Below are positions 16,663-25,877 of a DNA stretch of 64,000 nt, piece by piece. Made by a program: the position numbers and the translations under genes. The notes under the pieces were generated by a model, which had not been told where the DNA came from, ran no database searches, and worked only from the letters and a program-made list of their open reading frames with translations. How positions within the stretch are numbered: the first letter of the stretch is position 1; each line of letters opens with the position of its first letter. This stretch comes from Bradyrhizobium prioriisuperbiae (GTDB taxonomy: Bacteria; Pseudomonadota; Alphaproteobacteria; Rhizobiales; Xanthobacteraceae), in the NCBI RefSeq assembly GCF_032397745.1, contig NZ_CP135921.1, forward strand, positions 8,420,501 through 8,484,500, read 5' to 3'.

Positions 16663-17279
16663 AGTTCCGGCTCGCAAGCGTCGCTGTCGCAGCCCTCGCG
16701 CTGGTCGCATCAGCGACCACGGCACAGGCGCACATCATCGCCTCGCGTCTCGGCGACTTCTACACCGGCGCTCTGCATCCGCTGACCGATCTGCAGGATC
16801 TCATTCTGTGGACCGCCATCGGCGTGCTGGCGGGTTCGCTCGGCGCAGCGCGTGGACGCTGGCTTGTCCCGGTGTTCCCGCTGGGCCTTCTGACCGGACT
16901 GGTCCTGGCTGATGGTCTCGGCTTCGTATCCACCCGGCCGGCAATCGACGCCGCGATGATTTTGGTGCTGGGCCTGTTGCTGGTGGCGGCATTGCGGATT
17001 CCAGCGTCCTTGCTCTGCGCCATCGCATTCGGACTGGCGGTGATGCGGGGCGCGGCGAACGCGAGTGATCTCGCACCCGAGGCCAATCGGCTGTTGTTCG
17101 CGGCGGGGCTTGCTTGCGCTGGCTACGCTGCGATTACGCTCACCATGGCCGTGACACTCGCTTTCCGGCGGGCGGATGCCGGCCCCTCAACGTCCTGGCG
17201 GGGTATCGCCATCCGCGCGTTCGGCGGCTGGATCGCGGCGATCGGGTTGATGATGGTGGGATTCGCTCTCGCTTCATGA
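16659..17279 (+). CDS. Degenerate HupE-like membrane protein
   Basis: A 206-residue membrane protein that begins like HupE: a signal-like segment ending TTAQAHIIA, then ALHPLTDLQDLILWTAIGVLAGSLGAARG, which aligns with the HPLTGMDHLIAM region of the preceding gene. The metal motif is altered (Asp to Gln, His to Asp) and the FHGHAHG segment is missing. Six or so membrane segments follow. It starts by a 4-nt ATGA overlap with hupE, so the three HupE-type proteins are made together. It may be a non-catalytic partner subunit; this is inference. Confidence 0.85.
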   Translation: MKFRLASVAVAALALVASATTAQAHIIASRLGDFYTGALHPLTDLQDLILWTAIGVLAGSLGAARGRWLVPVFPLGLLTGLVLADGLGFVSTRPAIDAAMILVLGLLLVAALRIPASLLCAIAFGLAVMRGAANASDLAPEANRLLFAAGLACAGYAAITLTMAVTLAFRRADAGPSTSWRGIAIRAFGGWIAAIGLMMVGFALAS

Positions 17280-17314
17280 ATGGGCAACGACGAAAAGCGT
17301 CATCAACGTCGCCC

Positions 17315-17416
17315 TAGAGCTTCCGTTCCGATACAATCGGAACGGAAGCTCTGGATTCTTGTTTTGACGCGTTTTCTTCACGCGAACCGGTATCCACTTC
17401 GCTGGAAAACGCTCTA
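17315..17416. repeat. Dispersed palindromic intergenic repeat
   Basis: A 102-nt element bounded by TAGAGC and GCTCTA. Its left part is a perfect 17-bp inverted repeat with a 3-nt loop (17316-17332 with 17336-17352, AGAGCTTCCGTTCCGAT). Its right part is flanked by GCGTTTTC (17369-17376) and GAAAACGC (17405-17412). The right half, around CGCGAACCGGTATCCACTTC, is a sequence I remember as very common between genes in Bradyrhizobium and relatives; this is from memory, not a search. It lies between convergent genes and could also act as a bidirectional terminator. Confidence 0.85.
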
Positions 17417-17451
17417 ATCGTGACAAGCGCCCCTGGGCGTCCTTCACACGA

Positions 17452-18708
17452 TCAGATTGAGGCCGCCACCGCCGACGTCTTGGGAGCGGAGCCGACAAGC
17501 TCCGCCCAGCGCCTGACCAGATAATTGTGCTCGTCCATGGTCGTATTCCAGACGGCGATGCGGCTCGCGCGCTGGCGATAGGCGCCGCCGCTGCGGGTCT
17601 CACCCTTGCTGATGGTTGTCTCACCATCCGGGCCCGGCAGATCCTGTGCCGCAGGCTCGCCTTCATACCAATAATTCCACTCCGCCGGCGAAAGATGCAA
17701 CCGCACGCGTTCGGAAACGGACATGTAATACCCCTGCCGGGCCATCACCGCGCCGACCCAACCGTCGAGCCACCAGTTGAGATAGTCATAGGCGATATCG
17801 AGGGTGCGCCCAGACAGATGAGCCGACAGGCACATGCCGCCGTGCCAGGCGCGATAGCCTTCCTGTGGCACAGTTTCGCGCACCGGAAAGCCGCGCCGCC
17901 GCAGCGCGCTCACACCCGGTGACCACATGCTCTGGATCACCGCTTGCCCCGTCAGCATCATGTCGGCCGACTCCAGCGCCGTCTTCCAGAAGCCGCAGAA
18001 ATAGCCAGCGCGTTTGCGCTCGCTCAAAATCCCCATCAGGTGGTCGATCTCGGTCGTCGACATGTTTCCGATATCGTCGAAACGCACTTCACCGCGGGCC
18101 TGGGCAGCAAGGGCCGCATCGAAGACGCCGATTGCCGGCTCGTCGACGAGAGCAACACGGCCGGCCCAGCGATCGTCGAACAGCGCGCCCCAGGACGCGC
18201 TCGGCTCAAGATGTCCGTTGACGATCTCGGTGTTGTAGGCGAACGAATCCAGATTGTGGACTGCCGGCAACATGCTGATATGACCGCTCGGTGCGGAGCC
18301 CAACGAGCGGTTCGGTTGCGTATAGAGCTTCGTCACCGGCGCATCGCCGTGCCCGATGGCGGCGCCGGGATGGATACGCCCGGTCTTGGTGAGATCGCTG
18401 ACCTCACTCCAGCGTGCGATCCGTTTGAGGTCGATTGACTGGATCGCTCGCCAGAACCAGACGATGTCGAGATTGTGGAAGCATTGATCGTAGACGTCGT
18501 AGGCCGTCGGTTGCGCGGCGGCTTTGCGTTGCGCGCTGATGAAATCGAGATTTTCGAAGCACAGCGTGATGCCAAGGTCCGCCTCGGCGCGCTTGCGGAC
18601 CGATTCCAGCAGGGTGATCTCGGTGCCGAGAACGCGCAGCACCGGCCGTCCGTGCAGATGAAGCGCCGGCGCGGCGGGCTGGGACAACCTGGCTTTCGAT
18701 TTGCGCAT
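17452..18708 (-). CDS. ABC-type solute-binding protein lacking an evident signal peptide
   Basis: A 418-residue PotD-like extracellular solute-binding family protein, clearly related to the binding protein at 22226-23461. Shared segments include PQEGYRAW versus PKEGYRAW, QGYY, WYEGEP versus WYEGKP, and a C-terminal R-[SN]-x-V-[AY]-W region followed by WAE/WDE. Unlike that paralogue it starts with a basic and polar stretch (MRKSKARLSQPAAPALHLHG) with no hydrophobic core. Either export uses a different start or it works in the cytoplasm. It is the last gene of the long minus-strand run and follows the CobW gene by 16 nt. Confidence 0.85.
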   Translation of the reverse strand: MRKSKARLSQPAAPALHLHGRPVLRVLGTEITLLESVRKRAEADLGITLCFENLDFISAQRKAAAQPTAYDVYDQCFHNLDIVWFWRAIQSIDLKRIARWSEVSDLTKTGRIHPGAAIGHGDAPVTKLYTQPNRSLGSAPSGHISMLPAVHNLDSFAYNTEIVNGHLEPSASWGALFDDRWAGRVALVDEPAIGVFDAALAAQARGEVRFDDIGNMSTTEIDHLMGILSERKRAGYFCGFWKTALESADMMLTGQAVIQSMWSPGVSALRRRGFPVRETVPQEGYRAWHGGMCLSAHLSGRTLDIAYDYLNWWLDGWVGAVMARQGYYMSVSERVRLHLSPAEWNYWYEGEPAAQDLPGPDGETTISKGETRSGGAYRQRASRIAVWNTTMDEHNYLVRRWAELVGSAPKTSAVAASI

Positions 18709-18724
18709 CGGCGGCTCGTCAACC

Positions 18725-19741
18725 TCAATGAGAAGAGGGTATCGAAAGATCGCAGGTCCCGGAAGCGCCCAGTCGCGCGAACACCGCGAAAGATCGCTGG
18801 ATCAGCTCGGGGTCGATCCCTTCGACGATAAAGACAAGCCGAGACCGGCGATCAGAATCGGGCCAGCAACTGAGATGCGTGGGCGCATGCACAAGATGCT
18901 GCACGCCGTGGACAGCGACCGGCCGCGCCTCGCCCTGCAAAGCCAAAATTCCCTTGACCCGCAGAATGCTCGCGCCGTGACGGTTGAGCAGCATGGTCAG
19001 CCAGATGCCGAAGGTGCTCCAGTCAAGCGGCTCCTCCACCACGATGGAGAAGGCGTGCGCCTTCGCATGCGCGGCCCCCTCCGGCTCGGCGACGGCCTTG
19101 AACAGGCTGCCGCCAGCGGCCAAAAGATCGTCCGCCGAAAGCGGCCCTTCCGCGACCCGCAACAGCTGGGCCGCAGGATTGATCGCGCCGAGCCTCGCCA
19201 CGAGGGGCGAGATGTGCTCTTCCTCGGCAAGGTCGGTTTTGGTCAGTGCGATGACGTCGGCAACCGCCGCCTGCCGCATCGATTCGATGTGACGATCGAG
19301 CTGCGCGAGGCCGTTGACCGCATCGACCGTGGTCACCACGCCCGCAGCGCGAAAGTGATGTCGCAGCACGGGATCGGCCCGCAGCGTCGAGAGGACAGGA
19401 AACGGATCGGCAAGCCCGGTGCTTTCGATCACCAGGCGCCGGAACAGCGGTACTGCTCCACGCTCGCGCCGGGAATGGAGATCGCGCATTGCGCTCGCAA
19501 GCTCGCCGCGCACGGTGCAGCACAGGCAGCCCGAACTGAGCAGCACTGTCTGTTCATCTAGACGCTCGACAAGGAGATGATCGAGCGCGATCTCGCCGAA
19601 CTCGTTGATGATCACCGCCGTGTCGTGCAGCGCCGGATCAGCAAGCAGCCGGCGCAGCAGCGTGGTCTTGCCGGAGCCGAGAAATCCCGTCAGCAGCGTC
19701 ACAGGCGTGAAAGCCGGCGGCTCCCTAAGCATGATTTGCAT
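18725..19741 (-). CDS. CobW/G3E-family GTPase (metal chaperone type)
   Basis: A 338-residue P-loop GTPase. Walker A is [10 protein letters not shown] (residues 18-27), the metal-binding motif is [11 protein letters not shown] (CxCC), the Walker B region is [10 protein letters not shown], and the guanine-binding motif is TKTD. A CobW C-terminal domain occupies about residues 225-330. Family members insert metal (Zn, Co, Fe) into client enzymes. Its 5' end overlaps the small CxxC-protein gene by 17 nt, so the two are coupled. The client may be one of the putative metallo-hydrolases nearby (polysaccharide deacetylase family at 20072), which is inference. Confidence 0.93.
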   Translation of the reverse strand: MQIMLREPPAFTPVTLLTGFLGSGKTTLLRRLLADPALHDTAVIINEFGEIALDHLLVERLDEQTVLLSSGCLCCTVRGELASAMRDLHSRRERGAVPLFRRLVIESTGLADPFPVLSTLRADPVLRHHFRAAGVVTTVDAVNGLAQLDRHIESMRQAAVADVIALTKTDLAEEEHISPLVARLGAINPAAQLLRVAEGPLSADDLLAAGGSLFKAVAEPEGAAHAKAHAFSIVVEEPLDWSTFGIWLTMLLNRHGASILRVKGILALQGEARPVAVHGVQHLVHAPTHLSCWPDSDRRSRLVFIVEGIDPELIQRSFAVFARLGASGTCDLSIPSSH

Positions 19742-20054
19742 CGAGGCGGGCGAGAAAATCGGGATCGAGCGGATCGCAGAGCCGGCCCGACAGCCGCTCG
19801 GCGGTGGACCAAAGATGGCCGAGATCTCCGACGATCTCGCTTTTGCCCGTCAAGGTGGTCAGGAGAAAGCTTGCGCCCTGCCAGTCGGCAAGGCGCAGGC
19901 CAAAGGGTTTCAGCGCGCGATTGGCGACGCGCACACGAAGGGCGCGTTCGCGGCGGCGCTGCACCGGATCCGCGTTTCGCGTGTAGACACCCTCACGCGC
20001 AACGGCGTCAGTCCAATGCTCGTCCCCGCCAAGACCGCCACATAGCGCGCACAT
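19725..20054 (-). CDS. Small CxxC protein coupled to the CobW GTPase
   Basis: A 109-residue protein starting [17 protein letters not shown], so a CxxC pair lies at the extreme N-terminus followed by His and Asp, a plausible metal site. The rest is basic and helical, with no signal peptide or membrane segment. The 17-nt overlap with the CobW gene is strong evidence of a common job, for example as a metal carrier or target recognition partner. I recognise this as a conserved hypothetical companion of CobW genes in related bacteria from memory only; no function is assigned. Confidence 0.8.
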   Translation of the reverse strand: MCALCGGLGGDEHWTDAVAREGVYTRNADPVQRRRERALRVRVANRALKPFGLRLADWQGASFLLTTLTGKSEIVGDLGHLWSTAERLSGRLCDPLDPDFLARLDANHA

Positions 20055-20071
20055 CGTCCGCCTGCCCTGCC

Positions 20072-20953
20072 TTATTTCTTGCGCGGAAAGCGCCTGGCGA
20101 AATCATCGGCCATTTCGTTCATGGTAACGAACTTCACGCCGGGATGCGAGGCGATGTGATTGTAAAGTCGCTCCAGCATCAGGAGCACCTGCGGTCGCCC
20201 GGAGACGTCGGGGTGAATCGTCATCGGGAAGACGGCGTAGTCATATTCGCGATAGACCCAATCGAACTGGTCGCGCCAGATCTCCTCGAGATGGCGCGGA
20301 TTGACGAAGCCGTGACTGTTCGGGCTCTTCTTGATGAACATCATCGGCGGCAAATCGTCGAGATACCAGTTTGCCGGAATCTCGATAAGATCGGTCTCGT
20401 GGCCACGCTTCAGCGGAACCATCCATTCCGCCGGCTTCTTGGAATAGTCGATCTTGGTCCAGCTATCGCCGACCCTGACATAATAGGGCTGGAAGTCGTT
20501 GTGCATGAGCGAATGGTCGTACTTGATGCCGCGCTCCAGCAGCAGCTCGTTGCTGACGGTCGAGAATTCCCACCACGGTGCGACATAGCCGGTCGGACGC
20601 TTGCCGGAAAGCTGGGTGACCAGGTCGATACATTTGTCGAGCACCGCTGTTTCCTGTTCGCGGCTCATTTCGATCGGATTTTCATGGCTGTAACCGTGAA
20701 TGCCAATCTCGTGACCCGCGTCCGCAACAGCTTGCATCTGCTCGGGAAAGGTTTCGATGGAATGGCCAGGGATAAACCAGGTGGTCTTGATACCGAGGCG
20801 CTTGAACAGTCTCAGCAGGCGCGGACTTCCCACCTCGCCGGCAAACAGGCCGCGGGAAATGTCGTCCGGCGAATCCTCGCCGCCATAGGAACCGAGCCAA
20901 CCCGCGACGGCGTCGACGTCGACACCGAATCCGACGAGAATTTCTTTGGCCAT
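20072..20953 (-). CDS. Polysaccharide deacetylase (NodB-fold) family hydrolase
   Basis: A 293-residue cytoplasmic protein with the NodB homology fold: an N-terminal [14 protein letters not shown] with candidate catalytic Asp, HGYSHENP with the paired metal-binding His, [10 protein letters not shown], and a C-terminal [14 protein letters not shown] with a further catalytic His. Absence of a signal peptide and the placement in an importer operon point to the PuuE/allantoinase-like subgroup, which opens amide rings or deacylates small molecules, rather than to cell-wall deacetylation. The ATG at 20953 has AGGAAG upstream. Substrate unproven. Confidence 0.88.
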   Translation of the reverse strand: MAKEILVGFGVDVDAVAGWLGSYGGEDSPDDISRGLFAGEVGSPRLLRLFKRLGIKTTWFIPGHSIETFPEQMQAVADAGHEIGIHGYSHENPIEMSREQETAVLDKCIDLVTQLSGKRPTGYVAPWWEFSTVSNELLLERGIKYDHSLMHNDFQPYYVRVGDSWTKIDYSKKPAEWMVPLKRGHETDLIEIPANWYLDDLPPMMFIKKSPNSHGFVNPRHLEEIWRDQFDWVYREYDYAVFPMTIHPDVSGRPQVLLMLERLYNHIASHPGVKFVTMNEMADDFARRFPRKK

Positions 20954-21035
20954 GGGGAGCTTCCTCTCACAGTTGTTGCGGTCAGGTCCGCAGCTTCGAA
21001 AATCAGGGATGGGAGGATCGCGAGCGCAACCCGCT

Positions 21036-22169
21036 TCACGCCGCGATGACAGTCGCGTTGTGCGGCTGCCAGGCGATCCAGACATTGGACGACGGAACCA
21101 GATCCTCCCTTTGGTACTTGTCGACATGAGCCTCGAGCGTCACGCTGCCGCCTTCGCTCAAGGAGATTCCAATCTGCACCAGATGGCCCACCACATCGGC
21201 CCGCTCTATCACGCCGGACAGCACATTGCCCTGATACTCGGTCGCCAGCGCCTCACGGGACCCGCGCGTGGACGGGAATATGTCGAGCGACTCCGAGGGA
21301 ATGACGATCTTCGCCGCCCGGCCGATCTCCGGCCGGTTGTTTGGCGCGCCGACGAAGGCGCCGAACCGCGTCGACAACGTCGCGCGGTCAGCTTCGATCT
21401 TGCTCAGCGCGCCATCGATGATGGTGTTGCGCCCGATAAACTGCGCCACGAACGGCGTCTGCGGCCGCGTGTACAATTGCAGCGGGCTCGATATCTGCTC
21501 GATCCGGCCCTGGTTCATCACCACGATGCGGTCCGACAACGTCAACGCTTCGGACTGCGCATGGGTGACGAACACGAAGGTGATGCCAAGATTGCGCTGC
21601 AGAAGCTTCAATTCGGCCTGGATCGCCTTGCGCAGGTTGGCGTCGAGCGCACCCAGCGGCTCGTCGAGCAGAAGAATGTCGGGTTCGACGACAAGCCCGC
21701 GCGCCAGCGCGATGCGTTGCCGCTGACCGCCGGACAATTTATGCGTCAGCGAGTTCGCAAGCCCGAACAGGCCGAGCTTGTCCAGGATGCGGTCGACCTT
21801 GGCGTCGCGCTCCGCCTTGGGCAGGCCTTTCACGTCAAGGCCGTACCTGACGTTTCCCCTGACCGTCATGTGAGGAAACAGCGCATAGTTTTGAAAGATC
21901 ATCGACGTCGGCCGACGTTCCGGCGGAATGTCGTTGATCCGTCGTCCGCGGATCAGGATGTCACCGCTCGTGATATCTTCGAAGCCGGCGATCATGCGCA
22001 GCGTGGTGGTCTTGCCGCAGCCCGACGGGCCGAGAAAGCCGATGAACTCGCCCTTCTCGACGTTGAGATTGAAGTCGACGACTGCGGGAGCACCGTTGTC
22101 ATAGACCTTGCCGACATTTTTCAGCTGGAGATCGAAAGCCACCGCCCTTGTACTCCCACTTGCGCTCAC
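21036..22169 (-). CDS. ABC transporter ATP-binding protein (PotA-like)
   Basis: A 377-residue ATPase of the polyamine/iron/opine importer type. It shows Walker [11 protein letters not shown]-loop QNYALFPHM, signature LSGGQRQR, Walker [13 protein letters not shown] and an intact H-loop [11 protein letters not shown], followed by a C-terminal TOBE domain. The start is uncertain: a GTG at 22169 is used, with another in-frame GTG at 22142. It is one of two ATPases in the run (the other at 26823), so one importer may use a heterodimer or the two may serve different binding proteins. Confidence 0.92.
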   Translation of the reverse strand: MSASGSTRAVAFDLQLKNVGKVYDNGAPAVVDFNLNVEKGEFIGFLGPSGCGKTTTLRMIAGFEDITSGDILIRGRRINDIPPERRPTSMIFQNYALFPHMTVRGNVRYGLDVKGLPKAERDAKVDRILDKLGLFGLANSLTHKLSGGQRQRIALARGLVVEPDILLLDEPLGALDANLRKAIQAELKLLQRNLGITFVFVTHAQSEALTLSDRIVVMNQGRIEQISSPLQLYTRPQTPFVAQFIGRNTIIDGALSKIEADRATLSTRFGAFVGAPNNRPEIGRAAKIVIPSESLDIFPSTRGSREALATEYQGNVLSGVIERADVVGHLVQIGISLSEGGSVTLEAHVDKYQREDLVPSSNVWIAWQPHNATVIAA

Positions 22170-22225
22170 CTCACCGCACCAAACGTCGGGCCGGCTCGCA
22201 CCGGCCCCTCGCGTCGCGCAGGCGA

Positions 22226-23461
22226 TCACGCGCTCAGGAATTCGTCCCATTTCTGGATCACGAAATCATATTCGTCCGGCCATTGATGCCAGTAGGCGAC
22301 ATTGGCGGCGCGCGTCTCCAGCGACCCGCCGTCGCGCAGGTCACCCTCCTTGATGCCGTTCTCGCCTTTGCCCGCCCACGGCTTGCCCTCGTACCAGAAG
22401 GCATATTTTTCCGGCAGCATGACGTTCTTGATGTTGGTCGATGGCGAATAGTAGCCCTGCTCGGACACCGTGATCCCGGGCGGTCCCGACAGCCAATAAT
22501 CGGCGTAGGCGTAGACGGCCTCCTTGTTCGGCGAGCCGACGATCAGCGAGGGGCCGATCGACCAGGCGCGATATCCTTCCTTTGGAACGGCGTATTTGGC
22601 GGGCTTGCCCTGCGCCTTGACCGCCATGACCGCGGGCTGCCAGGCATCGCAGACCACCATTTCGCCCGACGCCATCAGGTTGACCAGCTCGCCGAAATCA
22701 CCCCACAACGCCCTGAACTGGCCATCCTTCTTTTTCGCGATGAGGAACTTCATCGCCTCCTCGATCTGCTTTTTCGAGGGATTGCCGGGATTCTTGACGT
22801 CGGACATGCCGAGCGTGTTCATCGCCATCACCGCCTGTCCCAGCGCAATCAGCGGATCGGTGTTCAGACCGGATTTGCCCTTCCATTTCTTGTCGAAGAT
22901 CGCAGTCCAGGTGTTGGCTTCCTCGTCACTGAGCACCGTCGGGTTGTAACCGATGGAGTCATAGTTATAGACCGCGGGCACCATCCAGAGTTTGGCCTGG
23001 GCGTCGTCGGCCCAGATCTGGCCGGTGATCTGCGCCCTCTTGTCGAATTTCGGCGATGATTTCGTAAACGTGTCGCGGATATTCGCCCAGTTCTTGAGCG
23101 CGGTGGCGGGAACGGGCTCGATATTGTTGGTCTGCGTCACCGCGGGCAGGCGTTCGCCGATGGTTTCCCAGCAGTCGAAATCCTTCGAGCCGGACAGGAT
23201 TTTGGTCTGCGCATCCGGGAAGGTCGCGGCCGTGCCCGATGTGCCTCCCACGCCGGACTTCGCCTTGAAGTCGGCCAGAATGCGATCCTGGACGGTGACG
23301 GATAGACCGATCGTGCGAAGCTGTTGCTTCGCGACATCGGCCGCCGCGGCATAAGCGGTCCGCGAGGACAGAAACGGTGTGCCTCCGCCAAGCGCGAGCG
23401 CCAGCGCGCCCGTCGTTCCCTGCAACAATTTGCGTCGTGACACTTCCAGCCTATCGACCAT
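22226..23461 (-). CDS. ABC transporter periplasmic binding protein with Tat signal
   Basis: A 411-residue PotD-like solute-binding protein. The N-terminus carries a twin-arginine export signal, VSRRKLLQGTTGALALALGG, with likely cleavage after TAYAAA (about residue 41). The mature protein has the family's two-lobe pattern (VPAVYNYDSIGYN, PKEGYRAWSIGPSL, EQGYYSPSTN, FWYEGKPWAG). Tat export means it folds before crossing the membrane. It sits between the second ATPase and the dehydrogenases and is probably the main binding protein of the importer. Ligand is likely a cationic or amide-type small molecule by family, not shown. Confidence 0.93.
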   Translation of the reverse strand: MVDRLEVSRRKLLQGTTGALALALGGGTPFLSSRTAYAAAADVAKQQLRTIGLSVTVQDRILADFKAKSGVGGTSGTAATFPDAQTKILSGSKDFDCWETIGERLPAVTQTNNIEPVPATALKNWANIRDTFTKSSPKFDKRAQITGQIWADDAQAKLWMVPAVYNYDSIGYNPTVLSDEEANTWTAIFDKKWKGKSGLNTDPLIALGQAVMAMNTLGMSDVKNPGNPSKKQIEEAMKFLIAKKKDGQFRALWGDFGELVNLMASGEMVVCDAWQPAVMAVKAQGKPAKYAVPKEGYRAWSIGPSLIVGSPNKEAVYAYADYWLSGPPGITVSEQGYYSPSTNIKNVMLPEKYAFWYEGKPWAGKGENGIKEGDLRDGGSLETRAANVAYWHQWPDEYDFVIQKWDEFLSA

Positions 23462-23517
23462 GACTCACACCCTCCATTTGAACGTCGGTCAATTTCACGC
23501 AAGCAATCGCCCCGCGC

Positions 23518-24291
23518 TCAATAGCGGCCCACCAGAAGGCCGCCATCGACCACCACGGTCTGGCCCGTCATGTAACGGGCCGCCGACGATGCAAGGAACA
23601 AAACGACGTCGGCGATGTCTTCGGGCTCGCCGATCCGCCCCATCGGAATGAATTCGCCGGCCTTTTGAGCGGCGGCCGGTCCGAGCGAATGCTGTTCGGA
23701 CAAGAGTTGCGCGGTGCGGATATAGCCGGGCGCAATGCCGTTCACGCGGATGCCGCTTCGCGCAAGCTCAACCGCAAGCCCACGAATCAGGCCGACGACG
23801 CCCGCCTTGGCGGCGGAATAGTGCACATGCTCGTCCCAGCCATAGGCGATGCCCATGATCGAGGAAATGCAGACGATCGTGCCGGATTTGCGGGCCTTCA
23901 TCGGAGGAAGCGCAGGCCGCAGCACGCGGATCATGCCCTTGAGATCGACATCGAACGTCTCATCCCACTTCTCATCGGTCAGATCGTCCAGCGGGACCTT
24001 ACGCGCGATGCCCGCATTCGCGACGATGCAATCGAGCGCACCGAATTCGGCATTCAGGTCCGAGACAAGCCAATCGGCTTCGGCAGTCGAGCGGACATCG
24101 AGAAGACGGAACTGCGCCGAGCCGCCGGCGGCCACGATCTCGGCGGCGACCGCTCCCCCCTCCGCCGCCAGCACGTCGGTCGCGACCACATGGTAGCCGG
24201 CTTTGCCGAACGCATGGGCGGTGGCCCTGCCGATGCCGATCCCCGCGCCGGTGACAAGGACTGTCGGCTTCTTCGCGGTTGCGCCATCCAT
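23518..24291 (-). CDS. Short-chain dehydrogenase/reductase
   Basis: A 257-residue NAD(P)-dependent oxidoreductase. The cofactor-binding glycine motif is TGAGIGIG (residues about 14-21), NAG follows near residue 90, and the catalytic Ser and YxxxK are in CISSIMG and HYSAAKAG. The C-terminal MTGQTVVVDGG is typical. It starts within TGATG of the preceding SDR gene; a GTG one codon upstream (24294) is also possible. The two SDRs lie inside the importer run, so they probably oxidise or reduce the imported compound or its product. Confidence 0.93.
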   Translation of the reverse strand: MDGATAKKPTVLVTGAGIGIGRATAHAFGKAGYHVVATDVLAAEGGAVAAEIVAAGGSAQFRLLDVRSTAEADWLVSDLNAEFGALDCIVANAGIARKVPLDDLTDEKWDETFDVDLKGMIRVLRPALPPMKARKSGTIVCISSIMGIAYGWDEHVHYSAAKAGVVGLIRGLAVELARSGIRVNGIAPGYIRTAQLLSEQHSLGPAAAQKAGEFIPMGRIGEPEDIADVVLFLASSAARYMTGQTVVVDGGLLVGRY

Positions 24292-25028
24292 CACAGCATC
24301 ACATCTCCGGAGTTGGGGCCCAGGGTCTGGCCGACGAACAGCGCGGCCTCGGACGAAGCAAGAAAGGAGACCGCGGCGGCAACTTCATCCGGCTCGCCGA
24401 ACCGGCCGAGCGGCAGTTCCCGCGCCTTCGCCCTGCGCCAGTCCTCCGACAGGGCCATGACCAGCGGCGTATTGATTGGTCCGGGCGCCAGCGCGTTGAC
24501 TCGCACGCCTTGCGCGCTCACCTCGCGGGCCAGTGCCTTGGTCATGCCCATGATTGCCGCCTTGGCCGCGCTGTAGTGAACGAGTTCAACGCCGCCGATC
24601 TGTCCAAGCTGCGAGGCGATATTGACAATGACGCCGTGCCGCCTTTCGAGCATGGGGCTGAGCACCGCGTGCGTGCAGAGAAAAGTGCCGCGCACATGGA
24701 CCGCAAACATGCGGTCGAAATCCTGAGGCGTCAGATCGATGAATTTCGCTTGATGAACGAAACCCGCATTGTTCACCAGCACGCCGCAATCACCGAAAGC
24801 GGCGCGTGTACCCGCGACGATCGTCGCCACGTCTTCCTCGCGCGACACGTCGCCGGCGATCGCCTTGGCCGCATGACCCGCGGCGACGATCGCCTCGGCG
24901 ACCGCTTGCGCACGCTCGCCGGACAGATCAGCAACCATCACCGCCATGCCGCCGGCGGCAAGCCGGTGCGCAACGGCGCGGCCGATGCCGGAACCAGCCC
25001 CCGTAACGATCGCAACTTCACCAGCCAT
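24291..25028 (-). CDS. Short-chain dehydrogenase/reductase
   Basis: A 245-residue SDR with TGAGSGIG (residues 9-16), NNAGF, catalytic NIASQLG and HYSAAKAA (Ser, Tyr and Lys present), and a C-terminal FVGQTLGPNSGDVML in place of the usual VDGG end. It overlaps the permease gene upstream and the second SDR downstream by one base each (TGATG-type junctions), so all are translated as a coupled unit. Its similarity to the following SDR suggests an old duplication, each possibly handling a successive step. Confidence 0.93.
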   Translation of the reverse strand: MAGEVAIVTGAGSGIGRAVAHRLAAGGMAVMVADLSGERAQAVAEAIVAAGHAAKAIAGDVSREEDVATIVAGTRAAFGDCGVLVNNAGFVHQAKFIDLTPQDFDRMFAVHVRGTFLCTHAVLSPMLERRHGVIVNIASQLGQIGGVELVHYSAAKAAIMGMTKALAREVSAQGVRVNALAPGPINTPLVMALSEDWRRAKARELPLGRFGEPDEVAAAVSFLASSEAALFVGQTLGPNSGDVML

Positions 25029-25873
25029 CAGCTTTCCTCCTGGACGGCGACGCGCTTCGCGCGCCGTACCGAAAGCGCCATCAGGATCGCGTAAACAGCG
25101 AGCAGCGCGAACGAGAACAGCGTGGTCAGAACGCCGAAGGCGAAAATATTGGGATGAATCTCGATCGAAAACGTGCCGTAGATCGCCAGCGGCAGCGTGA
25201 GATCGCGGCCGGACGAGAACAAGGTGCGCGAGAACTCGTCATAAGACAGCGTGAAGGCGAACAGCATCGCGGACAGGACGCCCGGAAAGATCAACGGAAA
25301 CGTCACCTTCCGAAACGTCCTGATCGGCGAGACGCCAAGCGACCACGAGGCCTCTTCCACCGAGGCATCGAAGCGATTGAAGATCGCAAGTATCACGAGG
25401 AAGGCAAACGGGAAGGTATAGACGACGTGCAGGACGAAGGCCGTGCCCCACCACGTGCGGTCGACACCCAAGGCATTGGCGACCAGCGCAAGGCCGAGGC
25501 CGACAAGGACACCAGGCACCATCATGCCGAGCACGATGAGATAGAAGACCACGCCGGATCCCTTGAAGCGCGTCCGGAACGCCTGGGCGGACAGGACGCC
25601 GAGCACGGTCGACACCACCATGGTCATGGAGGCCAGCATCAACGAGCGTGTCAGAGACTGCTGGATCGGCAGCGGTGCAATGCGCGAGGGTGGCGTTAGG
25701 CCGAAAATGTCACGGTACCAGTAGGTCGACCATTCGATGATCGGGAACTGCGGGCCACCATTGGGGCCGGTCTGGAACGACAGGATGGTCAGAACGAGCA
25801 GCGGCCCATACAGAAAAACAAGGAACAGCGCGGTGTAGATCGCGAGAGCCGGCTTGATCAGGGGCGCCTGCAT
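25028..25873 (-). CDS. ABC transporter permease (PotC-like)
   Basis: A 281-residue inner-membrane permease with six predicted membrane segments, starting near LAIYTALFLVFLYGPLLVLTI. The ATPase-contact EAA loop is around VEEASWSLGVSPIRTFRKVT, followed by FPLIFPGVLSAMLFAF. It is the second channel subunit of the importer. The ATG at 25873 lies 4 nt after the stop of the partner permease, and its own stop overlaps the SDR start. Confidence 0.94.
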   Translation of the reverse strand: MQAPLIKPALAIYTALFLVFLYGPLLVLTILSFQTGPNGGPQFPIIEWSTYWYRDIFGLTPPSRIAPLPIQQSLTRSLMLASMTMVVSTVLGVLSAQAFRTRFKGSGVVFYLIVLGMMVPGVLVGLGLALVANALGVDRTWWGTAFVLHVVYTFPFAFLVILAIFNRFDASVEEASWSLGVSPIRTFRKVTFPLIFPGVLSAMLFAFTLSYDEFSRTLFSSGRDLTLPLAIYGTFSIEIHPNIFAFGVLTTLFSFALLAVYAILMALSVRRAKRVAVQEES

Positions 25874-25877
25874 GACC

